Shown here in pieces: positions 35,912 through 45,291 of a stretch of DNA of 64,000 nt (positions are counted from its first letter, which is position 1; each line of letters starts with the position of its first letter). The stretch covers positions 1 through 64,000 of the forward strand of contig JAWSUZ010000063.1 in the NCBI GenBank assembly GCA_033852165.1, given 5' to 3'. The stretch is from Agarilytica sp033852165. GTDB taxonomy: Bacteria; Pseudomonadota; Gammaproteobacteria; Pseudomonadales; Cellvibrionaceae. The notes under the pieces are model-generated. The model was not told where the DNA came from and searched no databases. It saw only the letters and a list, made by a program, of their open reading frames with translations. A program made the position numbers and the translations under genes.

Positions 35912-37075
35912 ATGCCTGAATTTGATTCAATGAGACCGTATAACGATAGTGAAGTGAGGCCTGTTCTTGACCGGCTGTTAGCGGACTCTGAGTTTTTAGA
36001 TAGTATTGCTAAATTCAAGCTGCCAGGAATTGGAGGGTACTTTGCACCGTTATTGAGGCCCATCGTTCGCGGTCGCTTGCGCAAGGAAGTGTCTAATGTG
36101 AATGCGGTGGATGACCTGCAGGCATTGATGGAAGGGTATTTGCAAAAAATGTTGAATGCCACCGTTGATCACTTTTCAATGTCTGGTGTCGAGAATATCT
36201 CACGTGATCGTGCTCAGGTCTTTGTCAGCAATCATCGTGATATCGCGATGGATTCGGCTTTTGTCAACTGGGCTTTGTTCAAAAACAAAGTGTCGACTCT
36301 ACGTATTGCGATTGGTGACAACCTTTTAACAAAGCCTTTCGCCTCGGATATTATGCGCTTAAACAAGAGTTTTATTGTTAATCGTTCCGCGACGGCGCCA
36401 CGTGAAAAGTTAAAAGCGGCTAAATTGTTATCGCGTTATATTCATCACTCAGTCGATAGTGATAAAGAAAATATTTGGATTGCCCAGCGAGAAGGCCGAG
36501 CAAAAGACGGGATTGATGCAACCAACCCGGCAATCATCAGCATGCTGATGTTAAACAAGGGTAAGCAGCGAGGGTTTGATGAGTACTTAGAGTCGTTGCG
36601 AATTGTCCCGGTTAGTATTTCTTATGAATATGACCCCTGCGATTTTGCTAAAGCGCGCGAAATTGTTGAAAAAGAAACTCAGGGGGAATACCAAAAAGGC
36701 CAGCATGAAGATGTGCAAAGTATTGCCAAGGGAATTGTTGGCTATAAAGGCAATGTGCATGTGAGCTTTGGTAAGCCTTTGGATGCATCGCTGGACAGCA
36801 CCGATGCGATTACGAAAATGCTGGACTCCCAAATTTGTCAAAATTATGTACTGCACCCCACGAATTGTTTTGCGTACGAAATGTTAGAAAATAAGTCTCC
36901 GATGGTTCGTGTTGGTGATGAGAGTCGTGTATTTAGTGAGTTGGATCTTGATGGTGAGCGTCAGAAATTTAAAAAGCATATGGAGCAGTGTCCACCGCAA
37001 CATCGCGAGACCTGTCTGAAGAGCTATGCCAATCCTGTTTATACAAGAATATCGCTGGCTGAGGGTGGTGTTTAA
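35912..37075 (+). CDS. 1-acyl-glycerol-3-phosphate acyltransferase-like protein
   Basis: This 387-residue protein contains a PlsC-type acyltransferase domain. The catalytic NHRDIAMD box (HxxxxD) is in VFVSNHRDIAMDSAFV. FIVNRSATAPREK and IWIAQREGRAKDG (the glycine-rich substrate block, normally EGTRS-like) follow, then IVPVSISYEYDPCD. It is longer than typical PlsC and matches a group of larger acyltransferase-like proteins in marine gammaproteobacteria. The substrate is probably a glycerolipid. I choose ATG 35912, with GTGGGAAAT upstream, over ATG 35837, whose extra 25 residues look like translated intergenic DNA. dinG follows 27 bases later. Confidence 0.8.
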   Translation: MPEFDSMRPYNDSEVRPVLDRLLADSEFLDSIAKFKLPGIGGYFAPLLRPIVRGRLRKEVSNVNAVDDLQALMEGYLQKMLNATVDHFSMSGVENISRDRAQVFVSNHRDIAMDSAFVNWALFKNKVSTLRIAIGDNLLTKPFASDIMRLNKSFIVNRSATAPREKLKAAKLLSRYIHHSVDSDKENIWIAQREGRAKDGIDATNPAIISMLMLNKGKQRGFDEYLESLRIVPVSISYEYDPCDFAKAREIVEKETQGEYQKGQHEDVQSIAKGIVGYKGNVHVSFGKPLDASLDSTDAITKMLDSQICQNYVLHPTNCFAYEMLENKSPMVRVGDESRVFSELDLDGERQKFKKHMEQCPPQHRETCLKSYANPVYTRISLAEGGV

Positions 37076-37102
37076 TTTGCTCAGCATCATGGTGGTGTCT
37101 TT

Positions 37103-39223
37103 ATGCTAGATAAAAAAATTAAAGCGACGATTCAAAAAGCGTACAGTGAATTCCTGTCGGCCAAATCGTTAAAGCCGCGTTACGGTCAAAAATTAATGAT
37201 CGCGGAAATTGCGCGCACGGTCGGCAATATTGAACTCGACGACGATGATGTTCGCAGTTCCGATTCCCATATTTGTGTTATTGAAGCCGGTACGGGTACG
37301 GGTAAAACGGTTGCCTATTTGTTAGCGACCTTACCCATTGCCAAAGCGCTCAATAAGCGTGTCGTATTGGCGACGGCTACCATTGCATTGCAAGAGCAGG
37401 TGGTACTAAAAGATATTCCCGATGTTTTACGTCACAGCGGTCTAAATTTTGATTTTTGTTTGGCTAAAGGCCGCGGCCGTTATTTATGTTTATCTAAGCT
37501 CGATCGTATTCTGTGTTCGGATGATGGTTCCGATTTAATTCCCGTATATGAAGACGAATCCTCGATTATTAATGAAGGGGATGTGAGCTTATATAAAAAC
37601 ATGATGGATAAACTCTCGACTTCTAAGTGGGATGGAGATCGTGATAATTGGGATGAAGAAATAAGCCCCGCGTCCTGGCAGAGAGTCACGACCGATTACC
37701 GGCAATGCACAGGCCGCAAGTGTTCACACATTCGTAACTGTTCATTCTTTAAAGCACGTGATGCTTTAAATGATTCTGATTTGATTGTTGCCAATCATGA
37801 CCTCGTGTTAGCTGACTTGGCTTTGGGTGGGGGTGCCATTTTGCCTGCGCCAGAAGAAACCCTTTATATCTTCGATGAAGGTCATCATCTTCCTGAAAAG
37901 GCGCTCAATCATTTCGCGAACAATATTCGTTACAAGAGTGTTATTCGTTGGTTGGGTCAAAGTGAAGGCCAATGGCCAGCTTTGTTAGCGCCAGTAGAAG
38001 AGGCGACATACTTTGCTGAATTAGCGAAGCCTTTGGAAAGTAAGTTTAAAGCGGTGCGCAGTATTCATGAAGAACATTTGTATGTGTTGCAAGACCTTGT
38101 GTCGCACGTGGATCGCTCTTCGCAATCGCCGCGACTTCGCTTTGAAAAAGGCGTCGCACCGAAAGCGTTAGAGAGTCTGGCCTTGAGATTGCGGGATGCT
38201 TTCGCGGACCTTAATCGCGTACTCGAAAAACTCTATAATGAATTGTCGACGTTAATCGATGAAGAATACCCGGTTGTGCCTAAGGTGGACTTGGAAAATC
38301 TTTATCCTATGTTGGGCAGTTGGTTGGCGCGCAGTGAGGCAAACTATGCGCTATGGTCGAATTATGTTGATACCAAAATGGATGAGTCTTGGCCTTTTGC
38401 GCGTTGGATAACCTTGGTTGAGTTTAATGACCTTTATGATTTCGAAGTTGTTGCGAGCCCGATATTGGCTTCGAAAGCGCTAGCGAAAGACTTATGGTCT
38501 CGTTGCTTTGGAGCGGTGGTAACTTCGGCGACTCTAACGGCGCTCAATAGCTTTGATCGTTTTAAGTATCGCGCTGGTACTTTTGACGATAGCAATTATA
38601 AAACGGTTCCTAGTCCGTTTAATTTCCAAGAAAATGGAACGCTGAGTGTTCCGAAGGGTGCTGTTGAGGCGAATAACGCACAATTGCATACTGAGAGTAT
38701 TATTAATTTACTGCCTGAGCTTATTCAAAACGAAACGGGTAGTTTGGTTTTATTTTCTTCCCGTCGTCAAATGCACGATGTATATAATGAATTGCCCAAG
38801 AATTTTCAAAATAAAATTTTGATGCAGGGTGTTGAGAGTAAACAGGCGCTTGTGCGGGAGCATAAGAAGCATGTTGATGATGGCCAAAAGAGTATTATTT
38901 TTGGATTGGCGAGTTTTGCCGAGGGTGTCGATTTGCCCGGTGATTATTGTACGCATGTAGTGATTGCAAAAATTCCTTTTTCTGTACCGGATGATCCGCT
39001 AGAGGCTGCTTTGGCGGAATGGATTGAAGCACGGGGCGGGAATGCTTTTATGGAAATCAGTGTGCCGGATGCGTCGATGCGTTTAATTCAGTCGTGTGGT
39101 CGTTTATTGCGAACGGAGTCGGATAAGGGGCGGGTTTCTATTTTGGATAAGCGTCTCATTACAAAGCGTTACGGTAAGGCTTTGTTGAGCGCTTTGCCGC
39201 CTTTTCGGCAGGATTTTTCTTGA
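37103..39223 (+). CDS. dinG: ATP-dependent DNA helicase DinG
   Basis: This 706-residue helicase of the XPD/DinG class has Walker A in IEAGTGTGKTVAYLLAT. Fe-S cluster cysteines are near CLSKL and CTGRKCSHIRNC. The Walker B DEGH box is IFDEGHHLPEKAL. Motif V/VI is GLASFAEGVDLPGDYC and QSCGRLLRTESDKGRV. It unwinds DNA 5' to 3', including R-loops and other structures, during replication stress. It probably shares a transcript with the acyltransferase gene. Confidence 0.93.
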   Translation: MLDKKIKATIQKAYSEFLSAKSLKPRYGQKLMIAEIARTVGNIELDDDDVRSSDSHICVIEAGTGTGKTVAYLLATLPIAKALNKRVVLATATIALQEQVVLKDIPDVLRHSGLNFDFCLAKGRGRYLCLSKLDRILCSDDGSDLIPVYEDESSIINEGDVSLYKNMMDKLSTSKWDGDRDNWDEEISPASWQRVTTDYRQCTGRKCSHIRNCSFFKARDALNDSDLIVANHDLVLADLALGGGAILPAPEETLYIFDEGHHLPEKALNHFANNIRYKSVIRWLGQSEGQWPALLAPVEEATYFAELAKPLESKFKAVRSIHEEHLYVLQDLVSHVDRSSQSPRLRFEKGVAPKALESLALRLRDAFADLNRVLEKLYNELSTLIDEEYPVVPKVDLENLYPMLGSWLARSEANYALWSNYVDTKMDESWPFARWITLVEFNDLYDFEVVASPILASKALAKDLWSRCFGAVVTSATLTALNSFDRFKYRAGTFDDSNYKTVPSPFNFQENGTLSVPKGAVEANNAQLHTESIINLLPELIQNETGSLVLFSSRRQMHDVYNELPKNFQNKILMQGVESKQALVREHKKHVDDGQKSIIFGLASFAEGVDLPGDYCTHVVIAKIPFSVPDDPLEAALAEWIEARGGNAFMEISVPDASMRLIQSCGRLLRTESDKGRVSILDKRLITKRYGKALLSALPPFRQDFS

Positions 39224-39272
39224 ATTGTCTTTTCAGTGAACTAGGGTGGGTTAGTATTGGTTTCGAGACCGT

Positions 39273-39383
39273 ATTGACTGTTCGGAGAGGATTTCCAAGA
39301 CACGCCACAAGTATGTCCCTATAGGCTCACTAATGCCATCCTTGGCATTAGATGGTCTTGGAAACCCTCTCCGAACATTCAAT
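39273..39383 (-). repeat. ANGGAY-loop hairpin element
   Basis: The outer stem pairs ATTGACTGTTCGGAGAGG (39273-39290) with the mirror sequence ending at 39383, continuing inward through TTTCCAAGAC and GTCTTGGAAA. Inside are CTAATGCC-ATCCTT-GGCATTAG (39330-39351) and TAT-GTCCCT-ATA (39312-39323), giving minus-strand loops AAGGAT and AGGGAC. It lies between convergent dinG and the hydrolase gene, where a bidirectional terminator role is possible. Confidence 0.85.
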
Positions 39384-39427
39384 TCTCAGTGCTTTCGTTC
39401 TTCTATTTTATCGGAAATAATATCTCC

Positions 39428-39448
39428 GTAACCCGTAACCCGTAATCC
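39428..39448. repeat. Three heptamers GTAACCC, GTAACCC, GTAATCC
   Basis: A short seven-base tandem run lies 45 bases beyond a hairpin element and just after the stop of the minus-strand hydrolase. It repeats the association of seven-base arrays with these hairpins seen at 35.4-35.8 kb. Confidence 0.75.
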
Positions 39449-39452
39449 ATCA

Positions 39453-40649
39453 CTAAAAAATCAAGCTCGGCATAATATCGTCATCCATTAACGTATGCGG
39501 CAATGTCTGTGTTCCAGTGCCGTAATTGCCAGAAGTAAATACAACAACCATATCCAATTCGGGCAGAACATAAATATATTGTCCACCGTAGCCCGCAGCG
39601 AAGAATGCCGGAGTCGTTGTGTTGTCTTCAAGTTCAAAATCTCGTAACCACCAAAAATAGCCGTAGCCATTTGCTGTAGGAGTGCTAAGCATATTGGCTT
39701 GGGGGAGTGTCGATTGTTCCACCCAGTCGGCAGAAACCAATTCACTGCCATTCCAGGCCCCTTCATTTAGCATGAGCTGGCCAATCTTCGCCATATCGCG
39801 TGGCATGATGTTAAGGCCACTTCCTGCTAGCACGGTACCGTCGGCATGTCGGTTCCACGAAAAATTTGTAATGTTCATGTCATTGAATAGGTGGGTGTTG
39901 GTGTAGTCGTCCACGTTCATACCCGTTGCACCATTAATGACTTCTCCAACCATGTGTGTCACGCCGGTGTTGTAGGTAAAGCTTGTGCCGGGGGTGCTGG
40001 CGAGGGGTTGGGATACTACAAAAGAAACCGAGTCTGAGGCTTGAGAAAACTGCCGAAAAGAGGTTCCTGTGAGTTCATTCCATGTAAACCCGGCTTGCAT
40101 GGTGAGGCTGTTGTCGAGTGTTAGGTTGGCTTTTTCACCTACGTTGAGTACGTCACTATGGTCGGGTAAATAATCCACAACGGCATCGTCGACGGAAAAT
40201 ATAAAACCTTGATCGATTGCAATGCCAAGCGCTAAAGAGGTAATACTTTTCGATACGGAATAGACCTCGTGGGTTGTGTCTTTATCGTAATTAATTGCTG
40301 TACCGTTGGCGGTTTCTCCGGGGAAGTATTGTTCAAAGACGAGTTGGTTGTCTTTGACAACTAAAATGCTATCGATATTTAAATTGTCTAGGTTTTGTCG
40401 GTTGAGCATATTTTCAAAAGAATCAACTGATAAACTTACGTCTGTAAGTGTTGCTGTATTCCAATCTCTATCTGATGCTGGTTTGATATAGCTGTAAGTA
40501 TTGTCGTTGTCACTACCTCCCTGATCGCTATTACTTCCATTATTGTTTCCTCCGCTGTAACTACTACCTCCACTCCCTCCGCCACATGCGGCTAAAGTTA
40601 GCGCTAGGCCCAAACTTAAGGATGATATTAGAAGTCTCTTTATTAACAT
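39453..40649 (-). CDS. Serine hydrolase lipoprotein (class C beta-lactamase family)
   Basis: This 398-residue protein has a lipoprotein signal with lipobox LTLAAC, followed by a Gly/Ser/Asn-rich linker (about 24-50). The beta-lactamase/DD-peptidase fold shows the SxxK motif in VYSVSKSITSLALG and the YxN-type motif as TYNTGVTHMVGEV. NIMPRDMAKIGQLMLNEG and a C-terminal FFAAGYGGQYIYVLPELDMVVV are typical of EstB-like members. It is anchored in an envelope membrane and may be an esterase or a peptidase rather than a resistance enzyme. Confidence 0.87.
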   Translation of the reverse strand: MLIKRLLISSLSLGLALTLAACGGGSGGSSYSGGNNNGSNSDQGGSDNDNTYSYIKPASDRDWNTATLTDVSLSVDSFENMLNRQNLDNLNIDSILVVKDNQLVFEQYFPGETANGTAINYDKDTTHEVYSVSKSITSLALGIAIDQGFIFSVDDAVVDYLPDHSDVLNVGEKANLTLDNSLTMQAGFTWNELTGTSFRQFSQASDSVSFVVSQPLASTPGTSFTYNTGVTHMVGEVINGATGMNVDDYTNTHLFNDMNITNFSWNRHADGTVLAGSGLNIMPRDMAKIGQLMLNEGAWNGSELVSADWVEQSTLPQANMLSTPTANGYGYFWWLRDFELEDNTTTPAFFAAGYGGQYIYVLPELDMVVVFTSGNYGTGTQTLPHTLMDDDIMPSLIF

Positions 40650-41066
40650 TATTATTCTCCAAAACTGATCAATCGACGCGTGGGTAAGGCAAATTTCGCA
40701 TAGAGGCTTATCTTTTTTTCAATGTCATGAACCTTTAACGATCTAATGATTTTGAGGTTCAGATAAATATTGGCCTCTATATTAGGACTCTTAAGATAGG
40801 AATAGCCTCAAATAAATATTTGTTTGGCTTGAGGGCTGAGGGTGTGAATTGAATGTAAAGAACTCAAAATCAGACCTTACGTTATCGACGCTTGCAGAAT
40901 ATAGTCATCCGTTTTCTTTATTAAATGATACTTCATTGGTCATCTTTGAATGGTTAGAAATAGCCCTTAATGTTGAAAGTTGAAGAGGGGAAAGTCGTGT
41001 GCGGTAAGGGTAAGGAGGGATACGAAGGAATGTTGGTGAAGTTAGGACGGCAGCCCAAAATAGTTT
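40650..41066. other. Intergenic, nothing recognised
   Basis: About 420 bases lie upstream of the minus-strand hydrolase and beyond the end of the chemoreceptor gene. The region is AT-rich near 40730-40830, which suits the hydrolase promoter. No protein-like frame is present. Confidence 0.4.
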
Positions 41067-41098
41067 CCCCCATCAATCGAGTTATCGATTGATGGGGG
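41067..41098 (-). terminator. Terminator hairpin after the chemoreceptor gene
   Basis: CCCCCATCAATCG pairs with CGATTGATGGGGG around a six-base loop, a perfect 13-bp stem. It lies 45 bases past the chemoreceptor stop. On the minus strand it is followed by AAACTATTTT, a modest T-rich tail. Confidence 0.7.
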
Positions 41099-41142
41099 AT
41101 TAGCTAGTGTTCGTCAGTAGGGGTCCAGCTTGTAGGTGAGTT

Positions 41143-42312
41143 TTAGCCAGCCTGGATCACTATCTCTTGTAGTTTATGGATCTGCTGGGTGAGCTTATCG
41201 ATGCTATCGTGGGAGTCCATGGTGCTGCGTTGGGTTTTATCGGATAGCTCGTTGATATTACAGATGTTGCGGTTGATTTCTTCTGAGACGGTGCCCTGTT
41301 CTTCAGCAGCCGTGGCAATCTGTATAACCATGTTTGAGAGGATGTTGACGGCCCGGTCGATGCTGTCGAGAGATTCGCCCATCAATGAAGAGTGTTGTTC
41401 GTTGTCCTTTGACACAAGCTTACCTTGATTCATCGCTTCAACCGCTTTTTCGGTTGCGCCTTGTAGTTCTTGAATCATGCCTTGAATTTCATCGGTAGAC
41501 GATTGTGTTTTGCTGGCCAGGCTACGGACTTCGTCCGCAACAACCGCGAATCCTCGACCTTGTTCACCCGCACGGGCCGCTTCGATCGCGGCGTTTAGGG
41601 CGAGGAGGTTGGTTTGCTCCGCAATATTTCGAATCATTTCAACCACGCCGCCAATGGCGTCGGTAACGTCTGCGAGGCTGGTCACGACGTCAGCAGCTTC
41701 CTGAACACAGCCGGCCAATTGATTGGTGGTGGATATGCCTTTTTCGACAACTATTTTGCCCTGCTGGACTTGTTGCCTTGCATTTTCTGTGGCGTTGGCA
41801 GCCTCAGCAGCATTTTGTGCCACTTCATTTACTGTGGCCGTCATTTCAGTAATGGCTGTCGTAACCTGCTCGACCTCCGCCTTTTGGCGATTCATGTCTT
41901 GTGCCGTAGCTTCTGCAGTGGCGGCTGTTTCGGTAGAAACGGTTTGGAGGTTTTTTGATGCGTCGTCGAGACGACTGATAACGGAATCTAGCTTAGATGA
42001 GAGAACGTGTTGGCATAAAAGTAGTTGGCTGAGTTCGTCCTTACGGTCGTTGTATGAGGCGAGAGCGCTGGGGTCGTTGGCAACATACTTTCTTGCATCA
42101 TCGATGGCCTGACGCCAAGGGGAGGCGATCATAATTGCGCAGATGATGCCAACGACAGAGCCGACTACAAGTCCTGATATCGCTGCGGTCATACCTGATT
42201 CGAGAAAAAGACTGGGGGTTAAGCACGCCAAGACGCTGAGGATAACGGTCCCTATAATGCGCATTTGCAGACTAATTGGTAGCCCGGCTTGGGGCTCGTC
42301 TTCAATTTTCAT
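41143..42312 (-). CDS. Methyl-accepting chemotaxis-type signalling protein
   Basis: This 389-residue protein has two closely spaced N-terminal membrane helices (about 15-37 and 40-66) with almost no periplasmic domain. A short linker leads to a full cytoplasmic signalling domain. The hairpin tip is the invariant NIAEQTNLLALNAAIEAARAGEQGRGFAVVADEVRSLA. Without a sensor domain it may sense membrane state or a cytoplasmic cue. No che genes are adjacent. A perfect-stem terminator follows it. Confidence 0.9.
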   Translation of the reverse strand: MKIEDEPQAGLPISLQMRIIGTVILSVLACLTPSLFLESGMTAAISGLVVGSVVGIICAIMIASPWRQAIDDARKYVANDPSALASYNDRKDELSQLLLCQHVLSSKLDSVISRLDDASKNLQTVSTETAATAEATAQDMNRQKAEVEQVTTAITEMTATVNEVAQNAAEAANATENARQQVQQGKIVVEKGISTTNQLAGCVQEAADVVTSLADVTDAIGGVVEMIRNIAEQTNLLALNAAIEAARAGEQGRGFAVVADEVRSLASKTQSSTDEIQGMIQELQGATEKAVEAMNQGKLVSKDNEQHSSLMGESLDSIDRAVNILSNMVIQIATAAEEQGTVSEEINRNICNINELSDKTQRSTMDSHDSIDKLTQQIHKLQEIVIQAG

Positions 42313-42624
42313 ATTGTTCTTCTATCGCCGTGTGTTATTTCGCTGAGTATATTTAAAAGCCTAACTAAAAATGTAGACGCAAATAACCAAATAGTACAGT
42401 TTCGAAGGCTTATTAGTTGATTCGTTTTGAAGGAATATTTGGCTCTCTAGGCCCCGTTTCATTGAAGGGTTGCCGGAAGTCGGACCTGCGCTGGAGGATT
42501 CTGGGGGGAGGGGTTAAGTGAGGTTCGTCACAGCTAATATTTTGGCGCGCCTATTTTCTTTTCATCCGATTGGAAGGGGTTTTCGTATAAACGCCAATAA
42601 CGACTGTGGAATGTGGAGATTTAG
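42313..42624. other. Divergent promoter region
   Basis: This 310-base gap lies between the divergent chemoreceptor and peroxiredoxin genes and should contain both promoters. No specific operator or structured RNA can be defended. A GACGCAAA motif near 42374 lacks the partner GGCAAAC and P2 hairpin needed for a c-di-GMP riboswitch. Confidence 0.4.
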
Positions 42625-43158
42625 ATGAGACTAGCAATGCCGTGTAATCGAGTGGACTTTGATGTTAAGGATGTCTACGGAGATTCCATTCAGCTCAGTC
42701 AGTTGACGGGGAAGAAAGTGATTTTGTCATTTTTTCGCGATGCGGCATGTCCGTTTTGTAATTTTCGTGTCTATGAATTGACGAATCACTATAAGGCTTG
42801 GAAAGATAAAAATATTGAAATTATCGCTGTATTTAGCTCGACCTCTGAAGAGGTGAGGCAATTTGTCGCCCAGCACCCCAGGCCCTTTCGCTTGGTTAGC
42901 GACCCGGATTTAGCCCTCTATGAAAAGTATGGGGTAGAGCACTCGGGGGTAGCCCTGCTCAAAGCGTTACTGTTTAAGCTGCCCAGAATCGTGAGGGGGA
43001 TGATCAAAGGCGGGAGGCCGAAAAACAACCCAAATGTGAAGCTAGTGCCTGCCGATTTTTTAATTGATGCCAAGGGGGAAATCAAGCACGTGTGGTATGG
43101 CCGTGATACCAGCGATCACATCCCGATGAAACTTATTAGCCGGTTTGTTGGTGAGTAG
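42625..43158 (+). CDS. Peroxiredoxin-like (AhpC/TSA) protein
   Basis: This 177-residue thioredoxin-fold protein has the strand IQLSQLTGKKVILSFFRD followed by ACPFCNFRVYEL. The cysteine pair has a CxxC spacing (CPFC), unlike the single peroxidatic cysteine (TxxC) of typical peroxiredoxins. SDPDLALYEKYGVEHSG and ADFLIDAKGEIKHVWYG are typical of the family. It may act as a peroxide or disulfide reductase in the cytoplasm, since no signal peptide is seen. Confidence 0.8.
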   Translation: MRLAMPCNRVDFDVKDVYGDSIQLSQLTGKKVILSFFRDAACPFCNFRVYELTNHYKAWKDKNIEIIAVFSSTSEEVRQFVAQHPRPFRLVSDPDLALYEKYGVEHSGVALLKALLFKLPRIVRGMIKGGRPKNNPNVKLVPADFLIDAKGEIKHVWYGRDTSDHIPMKLISRFVGE

Positions 43159-43491
43159 ATTTCCCGCTCAAATTTTTTGCCTTCTATCGTAGCTAGATAT
43201 TGATAGAAAGAGCATGACTCTTTTTTAAAGAGCGTTTTATTTTGGATCGATAGCGAGCGGTAAAAGACTACGTCAGAATTGTGGGTGGCTTTTATTTCTT
43301 CTGTTACCGGAGCAGTAATTTTCTCCGGAACAAAAAATCTGAATACGCTAGATAAACAATATTGAAAGGTTTGGATGATGCTTTTCAATGGAGGCTTCCT
43401 TAAGTTTTTTCCTTTGTTGAGCAATGTTTATCGAGATTGCTCGCTCTATCGGGTTTTGTTTATATGAGGAGGCGCCCCTCGTATAAAATGT
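43159..43491. other. Intergenic region between convergent genes
   Basis: This 330-base gap follows the peroxiredoxin gene and faces the 3' end of the MurG-like gene. A 102-codon frame on the minus strand (43116-43424) crosses it and overlaps the peroxiredoxin end, but its composition and overlap argue against a gene. No terminator is clear. Confidence 0.4.
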
Positions 43492-44595
43492 TTACGTGAC
43501 GGCGTTTAATAAACTATCTAAATCATCCAGGGCGGCATATAAGCCATTCTCAACGGTTTTGGCGTCACCATCTCTCTTAGTCTTTTCCAAGGTGAGTTGT
43601 GCGGCTGCCATTTTTTCAGGTTCTGGAGGGCTCTGTGTTACTAAGCCCTGAGCGACACAGGCGCTGATTCGTTCTTGTTGATCTTTCGAAATCGCAACAG
43701 CGACAACACTCAAACCATACGAGATTGCTTGAAGTAAGGCGCTACCGCCACCCAAAATTGCCGAATGGGCTTCGCTTAATAGCGAGTTAAAATCTTCTGT
43801 GGCCAGTGTTGGAATGGATATGATGTGATTGTCTTTTATTTTGTCTGTATCCGACAGGCCCGCCCCAGTGTAGTTGGGGCCGTAGATCATCACTATCTTA
43901 AGTTTGGAACTCGATTGCTCCCTCTGTTGGGCGGTGGCTTCGGCCAGTAATACAGCTGCTTTAGCAAATAAGTCGGCTGTATTCACCCGCTGACCTTCAA
44001 ATTCTCGGTGGTGACCACCACCTCCTGCATTGACGATGACGTATTGTCCGGGTTCAAGTGCGTATTGTTGTTGCAAGCTGCTTAGGCGTTCTTGGTTTGG
44101 AGGGCTAAAAATGGGGCCGATCGGCACAGGGCTATGCTTGCCGAGCCAGCTGATTTTGGTTTTGGCCCAAAAGCTTAAAGGCTCGATAGCGAACTTTGGC
44201 TGTACAACCCATATACGGTCGGTAAAGCGAAGCCTCTGCCAGCGTAAGCCTTTGTAGATTTTTTTCGTATGCTGGCCGATAAAAACAGTGGCAATGCCAT
44301 TGTTTTTACAGTGCTGCAATTGTTTTGCACGACCAGAAGCATCGAATATGACCGCGTTGGGTTTAAATTTATCGATATAGCCGATGACCAGACTGTTGTG
44401 CTTGGTTGGGGAGGTCGGGGTTTTGTATACCGGAAAAGGGCAGTCTTTTGCGTACGCTACCTCATTGCTTAATACGAAGCGTATCTCGATATCCTCGATC
44501 TTATCTGCCAGCGCATTGGCCAAAGCCAGTGAGCGCATGTACTCACCGATCCCTTTCACAGAAGAGACAGGAACAAATAGAATCTTTAAGGACAT
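43492..44595 (-). CDS. MurG/PseG-like glycosyltransferase-fold protein
   Basis: This 367-residue protein has a GT-B type layout. The N-terminal domain starts LKILFVPVSSVKGIGEYMRSLALANAL, like MurG GxGGH-type starts. It has AVIFDASGRAKQLQ, and a C-terminal domain with VIVNAGGGGHHREF, the nucleotide-sugar strand VMIYGPNYTGAGL and AHSAILGGGSALLQAISYGLSVVAVAISKDQ. The sugar donor and acceptor are unknown. I choose ATG 44595 (MSLKILFVP). The upstream ATG at 44697 adds 34 residues with no family resemblance. Confidence 0.75.
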   Translation of the reverse strand: MSLKILFVPVSSVKGIGEYMRSLALANALADKIEDIEIRFVLSNEVAYAKDCPFPVYKTPTSPTKHNSLVIGYIDKFKPNAVIFDASGRAKQLQHCKNNGIATVFIGQHTKKIYKGLRWQRLRFTDRIWVVQPKFAIEPLSFWAKTKISWLGKHSPVPIGPIFSPPNQERLSSLQQQYALEPGQYVIVNAGGGGHHREFEGQRVNTADLFAKAAVLLAEATAQQREQSSSKLKIVMIYGPNYTGAGLSDTDKIKDNHIISIPTLATEDFNSLLSEAHSAILGGGSALLQAISYGLSVVAVAISKDQQERISACVAQGLVTQSPPEPEKMAAAQLTLEKTKRDGDAKTVENGLYAALDDLDSLLNAVT

Positions 44596-45291
44596 AACGT
44601 TGTTGTACCGAAGAGTGTTTTTAAGGTGAAGTTTCGGCTTACCTGTTCTTAAGCAAGCATTGCGCAGCAGTATAATAAGCCGGAGGGAAATATTCACTAG
44701 GAATGTTTTCTTCTGTTGTTATGGTTACGTGAAAACATCCGGCCTAGTTTGACTTATCTCTATGCGGTGGTTCGTGGCGTTGGTTACGAGGAGGGGGGGG
44801 GGCTTTAATGGCCAATAGTATCAATACGGTTCTTTATGATGCACTGCAGTGATCGATAGCTATGGGGATCACCTCACAGTTTTAGGATCGAGTGCGCTTG
44901 GTACTGGCATGAATGTCAAAAATAGTGCAGTATTCTTTCGCCGGTAACTTTGGCTTTGGGAGTGGTTTTTGGGAATGGATGCATCTCTTCTTTTAAATTT
45001 CCTTAATTAAATTTCAATACGAGACTACGACTAGCGTCTCTTGCTGTTCTGTGTGTGTTTGATTGTTTTCTATATGATCGAGCTTGTATGTCAGTATTTC
45101 TGGCTAAAGGTCTGAGCGCGGGTTATGTGAAAGTGATTATCTTGCTGGTTGAAATTTATATTTAAATAGCTGTTGTGAACTTGCTGGATAGATTTTACAG
45201 CCGACAAAACGCGTGTGCGCTTTATCGGAATGTTAAGTGGTGCCCCCAAGCCGCTTAATTACTTAATCGGGGATTTTTAAGGAGATAAAAT
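44596..45291. other. Intergenic region, nothing recognised
   Basis: Nearly 700 bases separate the MurG-like gene and the DUF805 gene, which are divergent. I see no protein-like frame of useful length. A G10 run occurs near 44790-44802. The last bases carry a strong AAGGAGAT ribosome-binding site for the downstream gene. Confidence 0.4.

Noticed and set aside
35550..36162. Open frames on both strands through the GTCTCCC array
   Set aside because: They exist because the seven-base unit contains no stops in any frame. The encoded proteins are pure repeats that run into the acyltransferase gene antisense or stop before it.
42370..42390. Possible second c-di-GMP riboswitch (GACGCAAATAACC)
   Set aside because: The upstream GGCAAAC and the GNRA-capped P2 hairpin are missing, so only a chance seven-base match remains.
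43116..43424. 102-codon minus-strand frame
   Set aside because: It overlaps the conserved 3' end of the peroxiredoxin gene and has no recognisable motif or ribosome-binding site.
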